DNA of 64,000 bases from Rostratula benghalensis (Eukaryota; Chordata; Aves; Charadriiformes; Rostratulidae), in contig VXAI01000246.1 of assembly GCA_013399305.1 (NCBI GenBank), positions 611,628 to 675,627 on the forward strand, given 5' to 3'. The position numbers and the translations under genes were made by a program. This document shows, piece after piece, positions 11,901-22,500 of this stretch. Below the pieces are notes generated by a model. The model was not told the DNA's origin and made no database searches. It saw only the letters and a list, made by a program, of their open reading frames with translations. The number at the start of each line of letters is the position of its first letter. Position 1 is the first letter of the stretch.

Positions 11901-13006
11901 GAGAACATGGGGAAATACGTGAGGGCATTGCACCCCCTGCTAGCACCTCTGTCCACTAGAGCAGAATTACATCCTCAAAACCCAGGAAGAGCATTTATCT
12001 GGTTAACTCAAGCACTGGAAGAGAAGAAGAGGCCTCAGCCTCTTCTTATTTTAATCAGCTCTCCCCATCAGCTGGTGAAGAACAGAGTAAAATAATTTTC
12101 AAGTTCAGACCTGGCTTAAATTCAGTAATTTTTCAAAAATACAGGTTCCCCAGCATGCTCTCAAAACAAAGTGAATTCTGGCAAAACAAAACTGCTCATC
12201 TGACCCAGGACTCTCAGAAAGCCCAGGGACACAGGTTTGCAAGGTGAGAGCTGCCCCGAAGCTGGCAGTGGTGCCAAGGGGTGTTGGGGTCTCTCAGTGC
12301 AGGGGTTGCACGACTGTCAGGCTCTCAGACATCTTGAGGTGAGTTTTCAGCAACTCTCCTGCAGGGAGGGAGGGAAATCCGTGCATCTCAGGGTTCCTGA
12401 CATCTCAGTGGGACATCCCTCATTCCTTGCTGAGTGTTTTCCAGCCATATTCCACGACACACGTGCTGCTGCCCGTGCCCAGGGTCAGCTCCACACCCGT
12501 AACGGGCATTGTACCGGCAGAGCCAGCTCCCGTAGCACGGTCCCACCCGCCCTCACGGTCCCTCACGCTGCTGCTCCGCACCGGCAGAGCCGCTCCCGGC
12601 CCTCCCGGCCCTAATCGGACACGGCCCGACACCATGACAGACCCCGCAGGCACCGGCACCCGCTCACCGCCGCGCTCCGGGAAGCCCAGCCCCGGCCTGG
12701 CCCGAGGCAGCTCCCCCGGCCGCACCGATAACGGCCTGAGCCCCGCCGCACCGGTAACGGCCCCGGCGCTCACCTCCGCTCCTTCTGCCGGTACATATTG
12801 AGGCGACGGATGGTGGCTCGGTCCCGCATGTTGTTTCCTCCCGCGCCCCCGACGCGATCTGCGGAGACAAGACAGCGTCAGGCCAGGCCCGGTACGGTAC
12901 GGCCCGGCCCGGCCCGGCCCGGCCCGCGGTCCCCACACACACCGGGGTTGGTGCTGGCGCGGGAGGGGTTGATGGTGCTGCGGCCCTTGTAGCGTGGCTT
13001 CACCAT
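2837..13006 (-). CDS. GNL2: GNL2 (NOG2/Ngp1), nucleolar GTPase of 60S assembly, 16 exons
   Basis: Sixteen exons join in phase to 2160 nt (719 residues plus stop; human about 731). The order 5' to 3' is 12943-13006, 12774-12858, 11798-11892, 11450-11589, 10189-10373, 9652-9718, 8704-8862, 8017-8130, 7104-7232, 6509-6613, 6256-6414, 6001-6108, 5236-5666, 4601-4680, 3847-3938, 2837-2983. The GTPase is circularly permuted: DARDP (225-229) and G4 NKCD (255-258) come before G1 GYPNVGKS (317-324), the GET of G2 (343-345) and G3 DCPG (361-364), as in the YlqF/NOG family. An NGP1 N-terminal domain precedes it; an acidic region and a Lys/Arg-rich tail follow. In this family the protein binds pre-60S particles in the nucleolus and nucleoplasm and helps time their maturation and export. 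The start [14 protein letters not shown] matches human and has A at -3 and G at +4. All introns are GT-AG. Confidence 0.97.
3847..3938 (-). CDS. GNL2: GNL2 exon 15
   Basis: Residues 641-671: [20 protein letters not shown] then [10 protein letters not shown]. It has a basic cluster like a nucleolar localisation signal and an acidic run. Donor gtaagt. Confidence 0.94.
4601..4680 (-). CDS. GNL2: GNL2 exon 14
   Basis: Residues 614-641: [20 protein letters not shown] then KETEDR. The split Arg (AG|A) and Gly (G|GC) codons at its edges rejoin correctly with exons 13 and 15. Confidence 0.93.
5236..5666 (-). CDS. GNL2: GNL2 exon 13 (acidic region)
   Basis: The largest exon, residues 471-614, starting PPVLEVAV. 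It includes an acidic stretch ([20 protein letters not shown]) followed by a basic helix ending KRFSAI. The donor is gtattg. Confidence 0.95.
6001..6108 (-). CDS. GNL2: GNL2 exon 12
   Basis: Residues 435-470: [20 protein letters not shown] then [16 protein letters not shown]; acceptor tttcag, donor gtgaga. Confidence 0.96.
6256..6414 (-). CDS. GNL2: GNL2 exon 11
   Basis: Residues 382-434, [20 protein letters not shown] through [12 protein letters not shown]. The intron separating it from exon 10 is only 94 bases. Confidence 0.96.
6509..6613 (-). CDS. GNL2: GNL2 exon 10 (G3 motif)
   Basis: Residues 347-381: [20 protein letters not shown] then [19 protein letters not shown] is the G3 motif. 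Just downstream of its donor the intron has a 12-G run at about 6489-6500. Confidence 0.96.
6814..6832. repeat. (AC)n microsatellite in a GNL2 intron
   Basis: An uninterrupted AC dinucleotide run of about 19 bases in the intron between exons 9 and 10. Confidence 0.9.
7104..7232 (-). CDS. GNL2: GNL2 exon 9 (P-loop)
   Basis: Residues 304-346. It carries G1 GYPNVGKSS and the G2 segment PIAGETK, with the catalytic-region Thr next to the donor gtagga. Confidence 0.97.
8017..8130 (-). CDS. GNL2: GNL2 exon 8
   Basis: Residues 266-303: [20 protein letters not shown] then [18 protein letters not shown]. Phase 0 at both ends. Confidence 0.96.
8704..8862 (-). CDS. GNL2: GNL2 exon 7 (G4 motif)
   Basis: Residues 213-265. 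It contains [11 protein letters not shown] and the guanine-specificity motif NKCD ([12 protein letters not shown]), which precede the P-loop exon; this order is the sign of circular permutation. Confidence 0.97.
9652..9718 (-). CDS. GNL2: GNL2 exon 6
   Basis: A small 67-base exon, residues 190-212: [20 protein letters not shown] then YK. Acceptor ttccag, donor gtaagc. Confidence 0.94.
10189..10373 (-). CDS. GNL2: GNL2 exon 5
   Basis: Residues 129-190, [20 protein letters not shown] through [11 protein letters not shown]. Acceptor cttag; donor gtaagc after two bases of the next codon. Confidence 0.95.
11450..11589 (-). CDS. GNL2: GNL2 exon 4
   Basis: Residues 82-128, [20 protein letters not shown] through LFHDRIKPH; donor gtgagt. 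Confidence 0.95.
11798..11892 (-). CDS. GNL2: GNL2 exon 3
   Basis: Residues 50-82, [20 protein letters not shown] then [11 protein letters not shown]. Acceptor ttttag; donor gtgagt after one base of Gly82. Confidence 0.95.
12774..12858 (-). CDS. GNL2: GNL2 exon 2
   Basis: Residues 22-50, [20 protein letters not shown], between acceptor gcag and donor gtgagc. It lies inside the CpG island, so its sequence is very GC-rich. Confidence 0.94.
12903..12927. repeat. (GGCCC)5 pentamer in GNL2 intron 1
   Basis: Five perfect GGCCC units, preceded by two GGTAC/GGTAC-like units (12890-12900), inside the 84-base first intron and the CpG island. Confidence 0.88.
12943..13006 (-). CDS. GNL2: GNL2 exon 1 (start codon)
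   Basis: ATG at 13006-13004 opens [20 protein letters not shown]. The exon ends with one base of Asp22 before gtgtgtg. The reading frame stays open upstream only because the DNA is GC-rich; family conservation sets the start. Confidence 0.95.
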
Positions 13007-13570
13007 GATGCCAGGCGGAGCCCCCTCTGCGGGGCGAGGCAGCGATCGGCACCGAACCGGGGAGAACCGGGGAGAACCCGGGAACCGCCGCACCACGCGC
13101 CACACCGGGCAGGAAGCGGCGGCACCAGCACTTCCGGCGCCAGGGTGAGCGGCATGACGCACTTCCGGCGAGCCGCTCTTCCGGCTGCGCATGCGCCTCG
13201 GGTTGCCATGACAACCACGTCCGCCCCTGGGCGCCATGGCAATGCGTGGGGCTGGCCCGGCCCCGGCCCCGGTCCCACCGGTTCCCATCGCTGTCCCCCG
13301 TTGTCCCCCGGTCTCCTCCCGGCTGCCCGCCCCGTCCCGCCGTGGCCGCGGGAGTCCCCAAGGCCTCCCCAGCTCGGGGCCGCGCCGCGAGTGCCGCCCG
13401 CCATGACCCGCGGCGGGGCCCTCAAGGCGCTCCCGGCCCCGCCGCCCTTCCCGGGGCTCCCGGCCCGAACACGGACCGCGGGACGGGCGAGGGGTGGCGG
13501 CCGGAGAGCCCCCTCCGGCCCCGGCAGCGTGGGGAGCGCAGGCCACTTGAGAGTGGGAGAGGGCTGCAAT

Positions 13571-16500
13571 AAGGAGGGTGCTGGCACAGGAGCCCTCATT
13601 GTTTGTGAACTGTTGTTTGCTCACAGGAACATAATCAGAATCATTTGGGAGCTTGGCGGCTGCGCCTGTTTCCATTCGCAGATGAATGCATGCGGTCGGC
13701 AAACTGGTTTGCTGGAGCAGGGATGCTGGTGGGGCACTGGGATGGTGGGGTGATGGCAGGCGGCAGGGCAGCAGCAGGGGGCAGGGGCGAGGGGCACACG
13801 GAGCAGGCTGGGGTACTGGCAGGGACTTTTTAAAATGACAAGTAATAACACTGGCCTTTTTGTCTGCGTGTAAAGAATTGCACGGGCAGCAGAGAAACCA
13901 AATCCCATTTAGGCCAATGATAGGCGTTGAGACGAAGCTGGAGCCATGTTACTGCCAGATTTTAATAGATGTCAAAACGATCCTCACCTTGGGGGAATGA
14001 AGAAACCTCCAGTGAAATGGTGTTAATTTACAGCAGGGGTTGGGCTGGGGCCAAACTCCTCAGCACCTGGGCAATCGTTCCCCAAACCACGGCCTGACCC
14101 ATGGCTTCCGAGCGCTCCTTAGCAGCAGGAGTTCCAGCTCCTTCTGGTGCTCCTCCTGCTCTCCTAAATCCCAAACAGAGCTCCTGAGATTTTGTTCTTT
14201 TAAAGATTTGCAGCGTTTTGCTTTTAGGTAGGTGTGGGCTGTACAACGAAGCCCCCACGAGTCGAGACTGGTGAGATGTTTTGTAAGATGGCGGTCTCCA
14301 GTTTTCAGTCTGTTTTGGTTAAGCCTACGAGTTCCATTTTTATTTTTTTTTCCCCCTCTTAATAGAATTATCTGTGCCTTGGGCATTGAAAAAATACACA
14401 TTGATGTGGGCATGAAAAATTAATTCCAAATTGTAGATAATTGTTTAAGCTATCATACTTGAGGCTCATGTAGAAGAGTTTTCCCAGGACAAGTGTGTTT
14501 TCTATTAGAGTTGATATCAATCTGTCAGAAGATCCTTTTGATTTTCACATTTTTAGACTAAATAGTTGAGTAATCCTCGCTCTGTTCTCCCCCACTCTTT
14601 CTTCCTTTTCCTTAAGAAAACACTCTTCTCATTGTTAGCAAGACATCTTGGAGGGCATCCAGAAAATTGCTGCCTTTTTTTTTTTTTTGGTGAAAGAACA
14701 GGACTGGCTGGCTGCAGCCACGAGGTCGTGTCGTGGAGAGCCGTGTTGGTCCCGTGTCTGAGCAAACCCCGGGGTCCCCACGGTGAGCCCTTTCCCCGGG
14801 GGGGGGTCTCACCATGGCTCTCCCAGCCCTGCTCCCGAGGAGCCCCCTCCTCCCCACAATCTGTCAGGAGAAGAGGTTACACTGAAAACAAAGGGGAATA
14901 GGCTCTTCCTTCCAGCTGCGCCCTCCTCCCTCTGGAGTCTTTCCTTTCTGACCCCAGGGACACGGCTGGGGGTGGTGGCAGAGTGTAACCTGCAGTGTCT
15001 CTGTCACTTGGGGGTGTTTTCTGGCGTGCCTGGTAGTGCACCGCTTGCCTATTTTCCTCCACTGAACTAATTTCATGTTGCTTGTGACTCCCAAGCTTCT
15101 CATTTGTCGGTGATGCACCCTCCTATTTCAATTTTTATTTTATTTTATTTTATTTTTTCTTCCTCAGTTGCCTGCGGTGGGATGTTTTCCAACCCATGCA
15201 CCGACAGCAGAGGGGGCTGTGAGAGAGCCCGGGGCTTCGGGAGCCCCCAGACGGCCCCGGCTGCGTTGATGGGACCGGCTGGAGTGAAATCCCTGTCCGT
15301 TTTATGTGGCCTCCTCCTTGTCAAAATCCCAGTGCATGTGGTGGTGCGATGCCATGGGGGTGACTCATTCCCATAATTACATATGTTCCGAGGGGTTATT
15401 CCCATTGTATTATTAAAAACTAGCGATGGTTGATTTTTGGCAGGGGCTGGCTTCCTTGGACGATCTACAGATTTAGTCAATTAAATGAAGGAAAAATAGA
15501 TTTCCAAGACTTCAGAACAAGACTGGGCTTGTACTTTCAGCGTGGTACCGAGCTCCTTTGCTTTATTGAACAGGATAAAGGCAGCCTGAGCCCTCTCGCT
15601 CTCCTGCAGAGCACACACACACAGAGGTGGGTTTCCTGTCCCACCTTCACATCATCCCCAGCGTGGCCAGAAGCCCCCGTGGATGGTTTATGGCCACAAC
15701 CATTTCCCCAGCTCAGGCTGGGGCTATGGCTTTCCAGAGCAGGAGGCTCCAACCAGGGCAGTTCAGCTCGTGCTGTAAATAACAGTGTGTTTCCTGCCCG
15801 GTTGTCTCTGTTGTTGTTGTTCTGCTAAGATCCTGCTGCTTTTCAAAAACCAGGGAGACCCTGGCCATCTCAGCTGTGCTTTGCCATTCAGTTGGATATA
15901 AAATACTCTCATGGATATAAATGCCATCGACGCGATTTATTTATGCTGACTGTAATTTTAATAAAGCTTTTTTTTTTTTTTTTTAAAGAAAATGTTATGC
16001 CTAGCATCTTTCTCTGTGAAGACTATGGACTTAGTGAAGTCTGTAAATATCTACAAGATAAAGTGTCATCCGAGTGTCAGGGATAACCCCTTACACAACC
16101 CCACGCTATTTCCTTAAATCGAAGCTAAGATTTCTCCTGAGAGAGAAATCCTTTTAACGTAAACACGAACTAAAAAGTATATCCAGGGCCTCCACGTCCC
16201 TGGGGGGAGGAAAGCAGTGAGTTATTGTCCGAGGAGGGTGCGTGCACACATTTCACTTCAGCGCAGCTGACGAAAAAGAACAGATTTCTATCACGCGGAG
16301 AGGATAAGAATAGAACACAACCAACCTGTGCCTGGCGAAATTTGCCTGCTTTACTTCCCAAATCTCAGCAAATGAGATAGGAATTAGTAGTTCCCAAGGC
16401 AGGACTATGTTCCTCCTTGCTCTCTGTCCCCTGTGATTTGGATGAGCTGCCCCAAAGCCGAGGAAGCTGCCCTCGAACTGCGGGTGTTGGGTGAAAGTCC

Positions 16501-18838
16501 CGTTTGTTCCACAGTGACAACCACGACCTTCTCTGTGCGGAGGAGCTTCTGCCAAAGGGCCTGTCCCTCTGTCTGTCCATCCAGCCCCTGCTTCTCCCTC
16601 AGCACCTGGATGATGCCCCAACGTGGCCCAAGACCACACACGGGACAGTCCCGTGTCACCCCCGTGGTTCCCATGGCTCTGGGAAGGGGCTGAGACTTCT
16701 TGGGGGAGAGAGGCTCCCGTTTTTTGATATTTCCAGTCAGCTGGGGTTCGAGTCCAGTTTTGGGGAATAAAGCAAACAAAGCTTGTTCAGCAAACCCATT
16801 TATTTATTGATTTGTTTAAAGAAGCGTATTTTACAGTGATGCCATGGAGAGAACACCACAACAGGTTTCCTTTCGTGGGCGGAAAGAGAGCGTTCACGTG
16901 CGTGTGAGTCGGGGTGACACCTCCCTGCCTGAGGAAGTCTCCGGCTTGGACACGGAGCTGAGTGCGCAAATCACGTTGGGCAAAAGGCAAAATGTTTCTA
17001 AAATCCTAAATGACCCAGCTCTGTGGGAGTGGGAATAAGCACGATTCTCCAGCTAATTAAAATAAGAAATTTGATTTTTTTTTTAAATTTTTTTTTATAT
17101 TTTCCTCCTAATCTTTCTAAGACAATTTAATTTTAAAATCTCCCATACTACCCAGTCGCCGGAGCCTCCGCGTGCGAAACCTCGCTCACGCACTCGCCTC
17201 TCTCTAATCCTTGTTGAGAAGGGGATGGAGATACCGCATCTGGAGGGAGTTGGGGAGGTTTTTGGGGGGCGGGGGGGGTTTGGGTAGGAATTCGCAGGCT
17301 GAGGTTGGTGAAGGGGTTACTGATTATTGCTGCTAAAAAAGCGGAAGGGAAAAAAACGGTTCTGCTTACATGCAACGCCGGGGCACAAACAAAATACTTA
17401 TCTCACAGGCTAGAAAATAAAGTGAGACCTGGTCTTTCGGCTGGGAGGCTTTCAGGAATCGTCTGAACACGAGCCGTAAACAACTCAAAGGATGACTTTT
17501 AAGAACCTCTTTCTCTCTCTGCCTGGTATGCTGGTCGTTTATCATCGTGCTGAAATGGAATCCCCTTTAAAAGATATAACGGCTTCTTGTTTACTTAAAC
17601 ACAAAGTGGATGATGGGCTGAAAGGTTTTTGCTGCCAGCGGGGCAGTCACGGAGAGCTTGGTACAGCCCCGGAGCCGAAACAACTGTGCAGCTCCCACGT
17701 CCCGCGCTGAGCCAAACCAGCCGGGGCAAAGGGGGGTTCAGGTGTCCTCTGCCGGGGTCGAGTCCTCGTCGGGCACCATGAATTCTCTTCCCAGGAGAGG
17801 CCCAGGACGGTGGGGCACGGGCAGGAGGTCCTCGAGGCAAGCAGAGGCTCTCCTGTAGTCGTCCCTGCACGCTCGCTGTCTCTCTCTGCCCCCCCCAGAA
17901 CTGCAGGTGGTACCAAAGCAAGCGCAGCAGAGACTGTATTCACCAGGTGTAGCTTTGGGGTGGGCTTTCCCTGCCCATCACCTTACCTGGGGAGCTTCGG
18001 CAGCCTGTCACCCGGGCACAGCTCTGGGTGCCATGGCACCTCCCCTGGCCCCATCAGCACCGGAGGGCTTTTGGAAAACTCTAGAGGAATCAAATGTCTG
18101 CACACATTGATATGGAGGAAGCAAGTGTTAGAGCAGAAGGGAACTGAGCGCTGTGCCACCCTGCCACGCTGCCAAGGGTGAAGCTCTCCCTGCAGAGGAG
18201 GCAGCGCCCATGCAGGTCTCTCCAGGTCTCTGTCCCTCGGGCTCCTCGTCCCCCTTCCTCTGCCCAGGCGTTGGCTCTCACAAGAGCAGGAGCGCTTGTG
18301 CTGAATCCAGGGAATTCCAGGCATGTAGACCAGTAGTTTCCACTGAACACAATGGTTTGTGTCTCTTCTGCAGAGCCCGAGCCGTGCCTTCCCCCTCCCG
18401 CCTGCCTGCCCTCCTGCCACACGCCAAGGGGTGGCCGGGCCGCCGTGTCCCCAGCCCGGGATGGAGACCCGCGGCTGCGACTGTGCGAGCGGAGTCACAA
18501 TGTTCCGACAACCCGCGGTTTGTTGTAACCTCTCGTTTTCTCAATCTGCTGCCTGTTAACTGGATGCTGCAGTGGGGAATTCCTCGGGGGCTCCGCGGAG
18601 CACAGCTGGGGTCCTGCGAGCGCAGGACGGCGGATTTGTGGCTGCAGTGCAGCTGGCAACGTTTTCTGGGATTTTCTTAAAGGTTTGGTGAGTTTCCCTT
18701 CCACAAGTGAGTCTCTGTCCTGTGGGACACCAGCCTCCATAGGGGCCAAGGCATGAACCACACACTCAGGAAGCTGGTTGTCATTTCATTTTTTTGTTTT
18801 TTGGGGTTTGTTTTTTTGTTGGGTTTTTTTTTTTTGTT
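13571..18838. other. Intergenic DNA between GNL2 and RSPO1
   Basis: No coding exon recognised. It contains a YY1-like AAGATGGCGG at 14285-14294, a (TTTTA)n run at 15131-15157, T17 at 15968-15984, AT-rich blocks at 14280-14570, 15880-16060 and 17040-17130, and a G-rich patch at 17262-17285. The minus strand has tandem AATAAA at 16808-16799, which could serve a long RSPO1 3' UTR. Confidence 0.6.
15131..15157. repeat. (TTTTA)n microsatellite
   Basis: Four to five TTTTA units between GNL2 and RSPO1. Confidence 0.88.
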
Positions 18839-18844
18839 TTTAAT
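18839..18844 (-). terminator. Possible RSPO1 polyadenylation signal
   Basis: ATTAAA on the minus strand about 535 bases after the RSPO1 stop. The sequence just beyond is A-rich in the sense direction rather than U/GU-rich, so this is a weak candidate. Tandem AATAAA near 16.80 kb is the alternative. Confidence 0.3.
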
Positions 18845-19378
18845 TTGAAATAACTCTTTGAAGCAGAATCAGGGCAGATACCACTGACCTCTTACCACAA
18901 ACGTTTAACATGTATTCGCAATGATAAAGTCATACAGCTCAAAAAACACAGAATAAAAGGGGTGGGGGGAAGGAGGGAGAGCAAGAGGCCGCTGTCTTTG
19001 TGTGAGTCCAGGTCCCAGGGGGGGAGAGCGGCCGTGCGGGTCCGGGGCTGCAGCCGGGTCTCGAGGCTGAGGCCTTTGGTCATGAAGTCTCATGTCTGGG
19101 TCCTTGGCCAACTCTTACTCCACCTCTCCCCCCCCACAGCGTCCCCCACGGAGCCCAGGGGAGGTGGGGTCCCCCTCTGTGTGCTCCGGGGCGGCGGGGG
19201 GGTGTGCAGCCTCCTTAAGTATTGCGTATGTGGTCTGTCGGGCCCGTGGGTCAGTCTGGGGGTATATGTCTGTCTTTCTGGACGTGTGTACGTGTTGTGT
19301 AGCAGTGCTCTGGTTCAATAAAGCTTTCATATACATAGCAGCAATGAAGTCTTGCCATCAGGTGACGGAAGGGGGCAG

Positions 19379-19536
19379 CTACTGGGCAGGGCTGGCAGAC
19401 GTGGCGGGGACTGCAGCCCCCCGCTGTTTGCTCTTCCTCTTCTTGGTGCCAGACTTGGCGTCTTTGGTGTCTTTCCGATTTCTGTTCCCATTCGCGTTAT
19501 CTTGCTTTCCTTGCTCTTCCTTTTTCTTCCTTTTCC
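19379..19536 (-). CDS. RSPO1: RSPO1 terminal coding exon (basic tail)
   Basis: Residues 209-260 and TAG. A strongly basic, low-complexity tail begins KRKKKEEQGKQDNANGNRNR and ends VPATSASPAQ. It is less conserved than the rest but lines up with the human NAN and TSAGPA segments. Confidence 0.93.
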
Positions 19537-22500
19537 CTGCAGAAAAGCAAAGGGGCACCGTGAGGTGAGCTGGCCGGGGGTGACCCAAAGGGCCCGTGCC
19601 CTCCCCACGCAGAGGTGCCCAAGAGCCACCCCATCTGGCAGGCAGGGCTTTGTGCTGCCTAAACATAAACGGGGACAAATCTGGATTTAGCTCTGCAAGT
19701 GTTGGTCTCCAGTAGGAGTGTCAAGGCTCGGTGGCTGCACACCAAGGCCTTCCCTGACGCCGAGGAACACACCGGCCATGGCCTCCCCCGGCCTGGCTCT
19801 TTGATCCTGGTGCTGTTACTCACTGCTCAGAACCTCAAACACTCAACCCCGCTGCAATCTCGTCCATCCCATAAGAGGACGACCAAACCACCATTCAACC
19901 TGAAGGCACTCTAATTCCTGGGGAAAACACAGACCTAAGCATTCTGGTGGAGGAGCCAATAACTTCCATCATGGCACCGTACAGCGGACCCCTTCAGCTG
20001 CCCCACTGCTCTCCGGCCAGGGAAGAAACTAAAATATCTGAAAGCCCCTGGGCCAAGCCATGATGAGCATCACCCACCTGGGTCTGTGCTGGTGACACCC
20101 AGGGGTCTTTCCAGCTGCCATCCTGTTCTGCTCCCTTTACCACAGAGGGTACTGAGATGCGCAGTGCGTTTGTGATACTGGGAAACTGGCTGAATACTGG
20201 TGGCTGGCAAATAAAGGGCGCTGGGGAGGGATGGGGAGATATCCTGAGTCTGCTCACCTTCTGGGCACTGGCTCTTCTGCACGGTGCATCGCCGTACCTC
20301 CGTGGTGGGAGGACACAGGGACATGTCTCCGGAGGGAGCCTGCAGGATCCGCCGCGTTCGGTCTTCGTTGCCCTTCTTGAAGCCACAGAGCTTCCTCTTC
20401 TTGGAGCAGGGCCCCCAGGGCCCCCACTCACTCATTTCACATTGTGCTGCCAGATAACAAGAGGCGCCAGCGGTAACTCTCATTTCTCTGTTGCTGCCTC
20501 AGGACTTCCTGGAGCCCTTGCACACCCTCTCCCCCACGTTAGGTTGAAGGGGGTGTGTGTTTCCCCAGCAGCTTCCTAAGTTTTCCAGGCACCCCCTTCC
20601 TCACCAAACTGCACACCCTCTGAGTCACCCAGCGCTGGGGAGCTGCTCCCTGTCTCCACTGGTGTCAGAGGACTCTGCCCTCCGAAGGGCTGGGTCTGGC
20701 CCATGCCATCATCCACTCAACACGGGTAAAGATGAGCCACCATCTCTGAGGGGCTGGTTTTCTCATCCAAACCAAACTGTCACAAGTTTTCTCATGCAAA
20801 CCAAAATACACACGACTGGGCCCAACAGATGCACAAAAAAGCCAAGTGAAAGGTGCCTGAGTGTGGCTTACCAGGACTGCTGCACTCCATGGTGCCGTTG
20901 GCAGCAGAGTAGCCTTCGGGGCACGTGACGTAACACCTCCCTTTGTGCAAATACAAACCTTCCTTACATTTTGTGCAAAAGTTTCGACTGAAACAGGACT
21001 CACAGTTCTCAATTTTGCATTCTGGGGAAAAAAAAACCACAAAGTCGTCATGTAGTCGGATGTGAACAAAAGACTTAGAGAACACTGAATGGTTTGGGTT
21101 GGAAGGGACCTCAAAGCCCACCCAGTGCCACCCCCTGCCCTGGGCAGGGACACCTCCCAGCACACCAGGGTGCTCCAGGCCCCCTCCAACCTGGCCTTGA
21201 ACCCCTCCAGGGATGGGGCAGCCACAGCTTCTCTGGGCAACCTGGGCCAGGCTCTCACCACCCTCACAGGGAAGTTCCCTCCCACCCCCATACTCACTGA
21301 TGCACTTGTTCATGTCTGTATTGCGAAGGCCAAAGTATCCCAGTGGACAAGATGGCAGGCAAATCCCAATTTGCCGGATATCATTCCTCTCCAAAAGGAT
21401 AAAGAGTTTGGGGGAACATCTCAGGCACCCATTGAACTCAGAGCACAGGTCGCAGCCCCTGGCACAGCCCTGACTCAGCTCGGTGCTAACTGGAAGAGCA
21501 GGAGAGAGGCAGCAGTTAGTGCCCCCCCTCCCATGGCTGGGGAGGGACTGGGGCAGCCCGAGGGCTGTGGTCAATCTACAGAGTCCCAGTGTCACCTCCA
21601 CACCAGCCCCCTGCCTCCCAGCCCACGCTGGGCTGACACCCACAGGGAACAGGAGCCCGGGTGGGCCAGTGGCTCCCCACCACATCCCCTTTTTGGGGGT
21701 GCCACCCTGCTGAGCTGCGAGGACACTGCAGGATGAGTGGGGACCAGAGCAAAACCATCTGATTAATCCCACACCACACTTCAGGCCAGGCTGCATCCCA
21801 GGCTCCGTCTTGCTCTGACCTTGCTCATGTTAGCTTTATCTGGCAGCGCAGGAGATTTCACTGCCCCCAAAATAGAGATGTGTTCTCGGCTCCCGAGCTC
21901 AGTCCAAGAAAAATACTCAATTCCATGTCTTGAGAGTTTTCTGCTTTTAATTATCATATAAAATGCTGCTTGTTTTGAAACCAATAGCATTCTTTGCAGG
22001 CTAGAATGCAGGTTATTTTTATTAGTTTATTATGCAAGCAGTGTCCTTGTTTATAGAAAAGCTGTGTATTTAAAAAATGTATTCTTTTAAATACTGTGTT
22101 TACCGCACTTCAAAAGCAAGTGTGGAGCCCCACAGTGCTCACATGCCAGACCAAGAGGTAAGAAAACTTTCCTCTCCCCCCACAGTGACCCGAGACCCGG
22201 TGGCTCCACTGCTGCTCATCCCAGCCCCTTTGTGGGGTCTGTGGGCACAGGGGCTGCTGCAGCCTGGGGAAAGGAAAGAGAGAGCAGAGGGGGGTCCCCA
22301 GCCCCACTGACCCCCGCTGCCCAGCTGCCAGAGGGTTTGTTGGGTCTGGACTGGGACCTCCCCCTGGCATTTTGGGCTCTGGCTCCCCGTGTGGAGGGAC
22401 CCCAGGGGGTCTGCCCCCATCCCTCCTGCAGCGCTGGGCCATGGTGCCAAGCTCTGTCCCTGTGGCAAAGGTATGGACCGGGCCCTCGCTGGAAACTGCA

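Larger units (their letters stand above)
12430..13570. promoter_or_regulatory. CpG island and promoter of GNL2
   Basis: Dense CpG and very high GC cover exons 1-2 and about 550 bases upstream. Just above the ATG are three CTTCCGG ETS-type motifs (13131-13137, 13162-13168, 13178-13184) and a palindromic NRF1 site TGCGCATGCGC at 13186-13196. No TATA box is seen. This is the usual housekeeping promoter style for ribosome-assembly genes. Transcription in the other direction (+) is possible, but no coding exon is recognised there. Confidence 0.85.

Noticed and set aside
12420..13361. A 313-codon minus-strand frame over the GNL2 promoter and first exons
   Set aside because: It is out of frame with GNL2 exons 1-2 and lies in the CpG island. 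It is a compositional artefact.
12878..13702. Upstream in-frame extension of GNL2 exon 1
   Set aside because: The frame is open to 13702 only because of GC content. Homology begins exactly at the MVKPRYKG methionine.
13145..13753. Plus-strand frame leaving the GNL2 promoter
   Set aside because: The Pro/Arg/Gly-rich translation resembles no family, and it crosses promoter motifs. It could be part of a non-coding divergent RNA but not a supported gene.
20792..21796. A single 334-codon minus-strand reading frame
   Set aside because: It is not a separate gene. It is RSPO1 furin repeat exons 1 and 2 joined through an open intron containing CR1; the canonical splice sites and conserved exons explain it (see the finding on intron retention).
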